From assembly GCA_035573855.1 (NCBI GenBank), contig DATLZU010000029.1, positions 1-18,990 on the forward strand: a stretch of DNA of 18,990 bases. The letters are read 5' to 3'. Origin of the DNA: DATLZU01 sp035573855 (GTDB taxonomy: Bacteria > Nitrospirota > Nitrospiria > Nitrospirales > Nitrospiraceae). The notes beneath the pieces are model-generated. The model saw only the letters and a list, made by a program, of their open reading frames with translations, was not told where the DNA came from and did no database searches. Position 1 is the first letter of the stretch; every line of letters begins with the position of its first letter. Shown here piece after piece: positions 14,144-18,990 of this stretch. The position numbers and the translations under genes were made by a program.

Positions 14144-16474
14144 TTAGCTCCCCCTCCTTTCTCTTGTGATCGGTCCCGATGAAATTTGCTCACCGAGCCA
14201 GCGATCAAGCAAGAAAATCGCGCCATCCTTGTCTAGGGGTTTGTTGCCGGAACCGCATTGCGGATCCTGGACGCAGGCGGGACAGCCCTCCTCGCAGGGA
14301 CAGCGTCCGATCAGCCGTGCCGTCGCCCGTAGCCAATCCTCCAGAACTTCCAAAGCCCTTCGGGTAAACCCGAGACCTCCTTCGTAGCCGTCGTAGATGA
14401 AGATGGCCGGACTCGCCAGGGGAGGATAGAGGGGATAACTGTAGCCTCCAATATCTCCCTTGTCGCAAAGAACAAAAAGCGGAAGGCACGAGATGGCCGC
14501 GTGCTCGACCGCGTGCAAGCTCCCACCCAGATCATACCCGCGCGAGGCGATGGCCGCCCTCGTCTCCGGATCAATGCCGATCCACAGGCCTTCGGTCTCA
14601 AACACACTCGCTGGCAGTTCGAGGGCATGCCGTGAGAGTCTTGTCCCATCGAACAGCCCGCGTTTGTCGTAGCCCACCACCCGACGAGTCATCCGGAGGC
14701 AGCCCCAATGAATGAGCCAGTCCCGAATTCTCCTGCTATCCTGCTCGGCGAGAATCTGCGTTTCTTCCTCGGTGAGGGCCTGCGTGTAGTATTGGACGGC
14801 CGCAGGCTTGCAGTACGCTCTTCTCCTCTCCAGGTCAAGCTTGATCACCCGGTACTGCTGGCCTTGATGCAGATAGATGGCTCCGGGAAAGGCTTCGCGG
14901 AAGACCCGAGAGGTGTCAAGATCCCCGATTGTTTCTCCCGTCCCCTCCAGCACAATGCTGAAAGGATCTCCGATGCTCCTAATCCCGACCGTGCGCTGAG
15001 GACGCCTCCGGGCCGTGAACCAGATGTCGCCTCTTTTCCCTGGATGGAGATCCCCGGCAGCAACCAGATCGTCGATCAAAGGCTGTAGAGCTTGAACCTC
15101 GTAGATTTGGTCATCCGCACGCAGGGAGATCTCCGCCGCTGCGCAGGGAAGATGTTTCTTAAGTACCGTCGGATTGTTCGGATCGATGACCACCGCCTCA
15201 TGGCTCTTGCCGAAAAAGGCGTCGGGATGACGCATGAAATATTGATCCAGCGCGTCCCGAAGGGCTATGAGAAAGATCAGCGACTCTTGCGCATGCCGTC
15301 CAACCCGTCCTATACGCTGCCAGGTGCTGGCAATGGAGCCGGGATAACCAACCAGGATACAGACATCGAGACCGCCGATGTCCACGCCGAGTTCCAGCGC
15401 ACTGGTGGAGATGACACCGCGCAGCTCCCCGCGGAAGAGTTTCTGTTCGATCTCTCTCCGCTCGCGCGGAAGAAAGCCCGCCCGATAGGGCCTGATTTTC
15501 GCGGCAAGGTCATCCGCCCTGGCGACAGCCCAACTGTAGATGAGTTCCGTGATTTTCCGCGCTTTCGTGAAAACGATGGCGCGCAATCCTGCTTCGAGGC
15601 AATGTCGGAGGAGCCGCGCCGCTTCGGTGTACGGACTCCCCGGGGGGTTGAGGAAAAAGAAATGTTTGCCCCCCTGGGGAGCCCCGCTTTCCGTGATCGC
15701 TCGGAAGGGTGCCCCGATCAGCCTTTCTGCCAGCTCTTTGGGATTGGCGATAGTCGCCGAGCAGGCGATGAATTGCGGATTCGAGCCGTAATATCGGCAG
15801 ATTCTCCTGAGCCGGCGAAAGACATGGGCCGCATTGGTGCCGAAGACCCCGCGATAGGCATGGATCTCATCGACCACCACGTATTTCAATTGCTTCAAGA
15901 ACTCCGCCCAGAGCGCGTGGAAGGGATTGATGGCGAGATGAAGCATGTCGGGGTTAGTGAAGATCGCTCGGGTGGACCGGTCCCTGATTTTCTTCCTGCG
16001 AAAGGCCGTCGTGTCGCCGTCGTAGACCTCCGCAGCCTGCAGCGGAGTCCGTTCTCGTGGTCCTTTTTCCGGTTCGAGCCCAAGGGTTGACAGCAGGCGA
16101 TTGAGATTCTTGACCTGGTCCTGCTCCAATCCCTTGAGAGGGAAGATGTAGAGCGCTTTCGCCGCTTCATCCTCGAGAAAGGATTCGATCACCGGGATGT
16201 TGTAGATCAGGCTCTTCCCGCTCGCCGTCGGGGTCATGACGACCACATGGTCGCCGTTGCGGATTGCCTTGATCGCGTCGACCTGATGGCTCCACAATTG
16301 CGCGATGCCTTCCTTCGCGAGGACTTCTTTGAGTCGCCCATCCAAGGCGATCTCTGCGTATTTCGCCGCGACGGGCGGGAGGTAGCGGTATTCGGCGATC
16401 TGCTGGGCAAAGCGCAGGTCGGCGCGTTGCGCCTGGATGAACCCATTGATTCCCTGTCGAAGGCTTGCACTCAT
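14144..16474 (-). CDS. mrfA: MrfA/YprA-type DEAD/DEAH-box helicase with C-terminal DUF1998/zinc region
   Basis: This 776-residue superfamily 2 helicase matches MrfA (YprA) of Bacillus subtilis, a 3'-5' DNA helicase needed for mitomycin-C damage repair and related to eukaryotic Hrq1. Motif I is TPTASGKS (81-88), motif II VDEIH (201-205), motif III CSATIANP (238-245), motif V STSALELGVDIGG (356-368) and motif VI QRIGRVGRH (386-394). The C-terminal DUF1998 part carries YDGYEGGLGFTRRALE and the cysteine cluster Cys725, 727, 731 and 734 (RCPCEEGCPAC), equivalent to the metal-binding cysteines of MrfA, with an extra Cys740. Length fits the family (about 750). The exonuclease partner MrfB/YprB is not in the window. 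The start is the ATG at 16474; the gene above it, ddh-like, ends 190 bases away behind a hairpin. Confidence 0.93.
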   Translation of the reverse strand: MSASLRQGINGFIQAQRADLRFAQQIAEYRYLPPVAAKYAEIALDGRLKEVLAKEGIAQLWSHQVDAIKAIRNGDHVVVMTPTASGKSLIYNIPVIESFLEDEAAKALYIFPLKGLEQDQVKNLNRLLSTLGLEPEKGPRERTPLQAAEVYDGDTTAFRRKKIRDRSTRAIFTNPDMLHLAINPFHALWAEFLKQLKYVVVDEIHAYRGVFGTNAAHVFRRLRRICRYYGSNPQFIACSATIANPKELAERLIGAPFRAITESGAPQGGKHFFFLNPPGSPYTEAARLLRHCLEAGLRAIVFTKARKITELIYSWAVARADDLAAKIRPYRAGFLPRERREIEQKLFRGELRGVISTSALELGVDIGGLDVCILVGYPGSIASTWQRIGRVGRHAQESLIFLIALRDALDQYFMRHPDAFFGKSHEAVVIDPNNPTVLKKHLPCAAAEISLRADDQIYEVQALQPLIDDLVAAGDLHPGKRGDIWFTARRRPQRTVGIRSIGDPFSIVLEGTGETIGDLDTSRVFREAFPGAIYLHQGQQYRVIKLDLERRRAYCKPAAVQYYTQALTEEETQILAEQDSRRIRDWLIHWGCLRMTRRVVGYDKRGLFDGTRLSRHALELPASVFETEGLWIGIDPETRAAIASRGYDLGGSLHAVEHAAISCLPLFVLCDKGDIGGYSYPLYPPLASPAIFIYDGYEGGLGFTRRALEVLEDWLRATARLIGRCPCEEGCPACVQDPQCGSGNKPLDKDGAIFLLDRWLGEQISSGPITRERRGS

Positions 16475-16526
16475 CTAAATCCTAACGAGACCTAAACGCG
16501 GCTGAAGGCTGGAATAACCGCTCGGA

Positions 16527-16536
16527 CCGCATGCGG
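16527..16536. repeat. Perfect 10-bp palindrome CCGCATGCGG
   Basis: This palindrome lies about 50 bases upstream of the helicase start, where a regulator could bind. A chance palindrome is equally possible. The surrounding gap holds no recognisable gene. Confidence 0.25.
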
Positions 16537-16626
16537 AAAAGACCATTTGCCAGTCAGGACAAGCACCAGAAGCTTGAAGGAGCTTATGGCCGCGCTCACA
16601 GGATCGAATGGGGCATCAAGGAACAA

Positions 16627-16643
16627 AAGGGGGCTGACCCCTT
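16627..16643 (-). terminator. Hairpin terminator candidate after the Ddh-like gene
   Basis: A perfect 6-bp stem, AAGGGG with CCCCTT, encloses a 5-base loop. On the minus strand it is followed by a short T-rich run (TTGTTCC). It begins about 22 bases after the stop of the Ddh-like gene, the right place for an intrinsic terminator. The T tract is weak. The GGGGTCAGCCCC core could also be a dispersed repeat. Confidence 0.5.
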
Positions 16644-16664
16644 ATTTATCTTTCGAGGGCTGCT

Positions 16665-17573
16665 TCATAGCCACTCCCGCTCAGCCTTCTCGGAACCGCT
16701 GCCCCACATCGCGCTAACCGGCACATCCAGCAGAGAGTATGCACCGGGTTTGAGACGTGGCAGGGCGCGGGCCGCGGCCACCATGATCTGCGCGGTCAAC
16801 ACGGACTCATCGAAGCGGGCTTCCAGCAAAAACTGCTGATGGCCAAGCTGCCTCGGCGCACCTCGTCGCTCCAGCACCACACCTCGCCCCTCCTGTTCAA
16901 GCGCCGCCACGCTTTCCACGGGAAAGACGAACGTCTCCTCGCCGAGGAACAACGGATCGGCGCGAATCGCTTGCGCCACCCGATCTTCGTTCGCGCCTTT
17001 TTCCAGCTCCACGTAAACATAGCGTTGCAGCTTCCCTTCCCCCGTACGCCGTTCGGCGCAAAGCGCATCCTTCACCCCGGCTACCTTCTGAACCATCGTC
17101 GTATGGTGGAGACTGATTCCGGTGCGGTGCCGGGTTTCCGTGGAACCGCCCGGGGCCATCAACGCAAAGAGGGCCCGAAAGAGGGACAGGGCGCCGGGAT
17201 CCCAGCCAGCTCCCACCACGGCCGGCACTCCATGATGGAGCGCCACGCGGTGAACCACCTCCTTGTGAGCGTGCAGGGATCCTCCGTGAAGCGTCGCACA
17301 GTCAACCACAGGCACACCCTGCTGGAGACACGCCTGGTCGGCCGCCACAGCCTCCATGGTCGGCACGCAGATAAGCGCCCCGTGCAAGTCCGGGATCTGC
17401 GCGATCTGCGAGACGACTGGGATATTTCGAAATCTCTCCGGCAGCGGGCAGCCCATGCTCTCAGGGCGTCGAACAACTCCGGCGAGGGCCAGATCGTGGC
17501 TCTCGTGGATAACTTCCGCACAGGCCTTGCCCACTCGTCCGAACCCTATTATCGCGAGGCGCAACCGTTTCAT
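16665..17573 (-). CDS. Diaminopimelate-dehydrogenase-like NAD(P)-dependent oxidoreductase
   Basis: This 302-residue protein resembles meso-diaminopimelate dehydrogenase (Ddh), an NADPH enzyme that makes meso-DAP for lysine and peptidoglycan. The Rossmann N-terminus is LAIIGFGRVGKACAEVI (6-22). A segment equivalent to the Ddh substrate region reads VPVVDCATLHGG (87-98), and the hallmark GAGWDPGALSLFRALF starts at residue 121. A following GISLHHTTMVQKVAGVKDAL matches the Ddh pattern of a glycine-rich loop plus GVKDA. The C-terminus (ARALPRLKPGAYSLLDVP) also fits. The similarity is moderate, so a related amino-acid dehydrogenase remains possible. The ATG at 17573 has an AGAAG element upstream. 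The nitroreductase gene ends 42 bases upstream on the same strand. Confidence 0.82.
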   Translation of the reverse strand: MKRLRLAIIGFGRVGKACAEVIHESHDLALAGVVRRPESMGCPLPERFRNIPVVSQIAQIPDLHGALICVPTMEAVAADQACLQQGVPVVDCATLHGGSLHAHKEVVHRVALHHGVPAVVGAGWDPGALSLFRALFALMAPGGSTETRHRTGISLHHTTMVQKVAGVKDALCAERRTGEGKLQRYVYVELEKGANEDRVAQAIRADPLFLGEETFVFPVESVAALEQEGRGVVLERRGAPRQLGHQQFLLEARFDESVLTAQIMVAAARALPRLKPGAYSLLDVPVSAMWGSGSEKAEREWL

Positions 17574-17615
17574 ATACTTCTGCTTGTCCCCAACACGACC
17601 GGAGCAGATACGCCG

Positions 17616-18185
17616 TCACAGCGACTCTCTCCAAAACAATATCTCTGGTGCCTTTCGCTCAACCGGCGCCGTCTCTCCCTTTGGATATCCAACAACCAGC
17701 GGAAAGACCGGCGCATACTGATCCGCAATGCCCATGTCTCGTTTGACCCTGGCTTGATTCAACCGGGGTCGCGCCAATCCGATCGGACATGTGCCCAGAC
17801 CCATGGCGTGTGCGGCCAGCATCAGATTTTGCGCGGCGAGGCAACAATCTTCCGCACCATTGTGCGCATCCGCTCTTGCACAGATGATGACGAGGGTCCC
17901 CGCCTGATGGAAAACGTGGTAATTGGTGTCAGAGAGGAGCTCGCGATACTTTTCCAGAGGCGAGCCAGGCTTGAGGCGCCTCAGCACGTAGGCCTTGATG
18001 CGCTCGGAATATTGCGTGAGAAGCTTCGTGTTCTGAATCACGCCGAACGCCCACGGCTGCTCGTTCATCGAACTGGGGGCTTGAACGGCGGCCTTGATCA
18101 GAGTCTCGATGGTCGCCCTATCCACTTTCTGATCAGTGTAGGCGCGCACGGAGCGCCGATGATAGATGGCCTCCATCACTTCCAT
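17616..18185 (-). CDS. Nitroreductase-family flavoprotein
   Basis: This 189-residue protein belongs to the FMN-dependent nitroreductase superfamily, which reduces nitro compounds, quinones or other small electrophiles with NAD(P)H. The N-terminus has the classic YHRRSVRAYTDQ, with the FMN-contacting arginines, followed by AAVQAPSSMNEQPWAFGVIQ. Later segments are AGTLVIICARAD, AAQNLMLAAHAMGLGTCPIG and VVGYPKGETAPVERK, all typical. The physiological substrate is unknown. An in-frame ATG 18 bases further up (18203) would add six residues, but AAGGAAGG sits seven bases before the ATG at 18185 and decides the start. It lies 42 bases before the Ddh-like gene and downstream of two other same-strand genes. 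Confidence 0.92.
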   Translation of the reverse strand: MEVMEAIYHRRSVRAYTDQKVDRATIETLIKAAVQAPSSMNEQPWAFGVIQNTKLLTQYSERIKAYVLRRLKPGSPLEKYRELLSDTNYHVFHQAGTLVIICARADAHNGAEDCCLAAQNLMLAAHAMGLGTCPIGLARPRLNQARVKRDMGIADQYAPVFPLVVGYPKGETAPVERKAPEILFWRESL

Positions 18186-18225
18186 ATGACAACCTTCCTT
18201 CATGTCCGCGCTAACCGAAGCTCCC

Positions 18226-18247
18226 CCAGAGGTCGCAGTGACTCTGG
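18226..18247. repeat. Inverted repeat CCAGAG/CTCTGG
   Basis: A perfect 6-bp inverted repeat with a 10-base spacer lies in the 100-base gap upstream of the nitroreductase gene. There is no T tract, so a terminator is unlikely. It could be an operator or chance. Confidence 0.25.
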
Positions 18248-18285
18248 TAGTTCCTGTTTCATCGCTGTTCGAATAACGTCATTTC

Positions 18286-18498
18286 TCACTCGTCGCTCAG
18301 CGCGTCGTACCGCAAGATATACAGGCCTCCGTCATCGCCCTGGACCTTGAAATACCGGTGGTCGCGGCCCGACCACCAATCAAGCACCTCTAGCACCTCG
18401 ATCCGGCGGTCGCCGACAAAAAATGCGCGCGGCATAGCCTCCCCTCGATGGTCCGAGACGCATTCCACACGAACAGTCAATCGCGGATCCAGGCCCAT
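18286..18498 (-). CDS. Small conserved protein (about 70 aa), DUF6504-like
   Basis: The protein has the layout of a small conserved family: VRVECVSDHRGEAMPRAF, then GDRRIEVLEVLDWWSGRDH, then RYFKVQGDDGGLYILRYD. It is soluble and probably a compact beta fold; function is unknown. The family resemblance (DUF6504-like) is from memory and not certain. Relatives usually go on to a conserved Trp just past the Asp-Glu, where this copy has a TGA stop, so the last few residues may be lost. The start is unclear: an ATG at 18498, a TTG at 18480, or a TTG at 18534 that would overlap the upstream gene by 14 bases. It lies between two nitroreductase-family genes. Confidence 0.6.
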   Translation of the reverse strand: MGLDPRLTVRVECVSDHRGEAMPRAFFVGDRRIEVLEVLDWWSGRDHRYFKVQGDDGGLYILRYDALSDE

Positions 18499-18520
18499 AC
18501 GGTCGAACTGGAGGCTTTTT

Positions 18521-18990
18521 CTAACTTCTCCCAATCGGCAGGAGATAGAGGGGCTGTTCTTGTGGGCCGAGCGTCAAGGTCTCCGCCACCCGCGCATCGT
18601 CGAAGGCCCCGATCGCGACCGTGCCCACAGGCAGAGCCCCCGCTTGGAGATAGACATTCTGGGCAGCATGGCCCGCCTCCATATGGACGTACCTGACACC
18701 TCGCTGGCCATACTTCCCGGTGACCCGCGCATAGACTGCGCACATCACCAGGATGGCAGGCGCCTGCGTGATCGCAGTCTGATCGAGGGCCGCACGGCCG
18801 AGCGCCAGACGCAGGTCACCTTTGGCAAGCCGAAGGAGAGCATGTTCATGCGGGCGGTAGCGATAAAGCCCAATGGAGAGTCCCTGGACATTCCCTGCAA
18901 GGACATACACTTCCAGCGGGTACAGCGCGCCCGCGGATGGCGCGGTCCGCAACCCGCTTTGGTCGGTGACACCCTGCACTGCCCAGAGCA
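18521..18990 (-). CDS. SagB/ThcOx-type nitroreductase-family protein, N-terminus cut by window edge
   Basis: The frame runs off the right edge with no start, leaving about 156 C-terminal residues. It belongs to the SagB/thiazole-oxidase-like branch of the nitroreductase superfamily, FMN enzymes that in some bacteria oxidise azoline rings in peptide natural products. Signature segments are GLRTAPSAGALYPLEVYVLA at the left of the fragment, then GLYRYRPHEHAL, APAILVMCAVYARV, YVHMEAGHAAQNVYLQAGAL and PLYLLPIG at the end. Many members sit outside any peptide-maturation cluster, and nothing here (no precursor peptide, no YcaO) supports such a role. A small gene follows just after its stop. The family call is firm; the substrate is unknown. 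Confidence 0.88.
   Translation of the reverse strand, partial: LWAVQGVTDQSGLRTAPSAGALYPLEVYVLAGNVQGLSIGLYRYRPHEHALLRLAKGDLRLALGRAALDQTAITQAPAILVMCAVYARVTGKYGQRGVRYVHMEAGHAAQNVYLQAGALPVGTVAIGAFDDARVAETLTLGPQEQPLYLLPIGRS

Noticed and set aside
16839..18350. A 503-codon plus-strand open frame
   Set aside because: It lies antisense to the Ddh-like and nitroreductase genes, both with strong family motifs. It has no recognisable domain and an antisense-type composition.
18521..18990. A peptide natural-product (azoline) cluster suggested by the SagB-type fragment
   Set aside because: No precursor peptide, YcaO cyclodehydratase or exporter is visible, and many SagB-like proteins are unrelated to such clusters.

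Overview
The window looks like chromosomal DNA from a moderately GC-rich, Gram-negative bacterium. The strongest sign of an outer membrane is an Slp-family lipoprotein. The gene mix (archaeal-type S-adenosylmethionine synthetase, Clp1/Grc3-like kinase, AmrS-type radical SAM enzyme, Ddh-like dehydrogenase) recalls Nitrospirota or a neighbouring deep-branching phylum. That placement is a guess from gene content, because the window has no rRNA or other phylogenetic marker. I saw no tRNA, rRNA, CRISPR array, intact insertion sequence or phage gene.

Every intact gene lies on the minus strand, so transcription runs from high to low coordinates. At the right edge are a truncated SagB-type nitroreductase, a small conserved protein, a classical nitroreductase and a diaminopimelate-dehydrogenase-like oxidoreductase. 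A hairpin terminator candidate follows the last of these. Next come an MrfA/YprA-type DNA repair helicase and a stand-alone response regulator.

Positions 11252-13379 are different. They hold only plus-strand pseudogenes: a decayed Fe-S assembly operon (sufB, sufC and sufT remnants, fused by deletions) and then a decayed periplasmic-type protein-L-isoaspartate methyltransferase. My frame reconstruction needs seven single-base losses, two in-frame stops and several larger deletions.

Left of the island is a tightly spaced minus-strand cluster: AmrS-type radical SAM enzyme, membrane PH-domain protein, HhH-family DNA-glycosylase-like protein, Mth938-domain protein, a second PflA-like radical SAM enzyme, an archaeal-type S-adenosylmethionine synthetase and a small hypothetical protein. 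Placing the SAM-making enzyme downstream of two SAM-consuming enzymes suggests a functional link, which is inference.

At the left end are the Clp1-like polynucleotide kinase, the Slp lipoprotein (whose signal peptide seems split by a one-base loss), a phosphoribosyltransferase and phosphoenolpyruvate synthase, which runs off the window.

I found no clearly new multi-gene system. The best leads are the suf/pcm fossil island, the radical SAM plus SAM-synthetase cluster, and the HhH protein that lacks the catalytic lysine.
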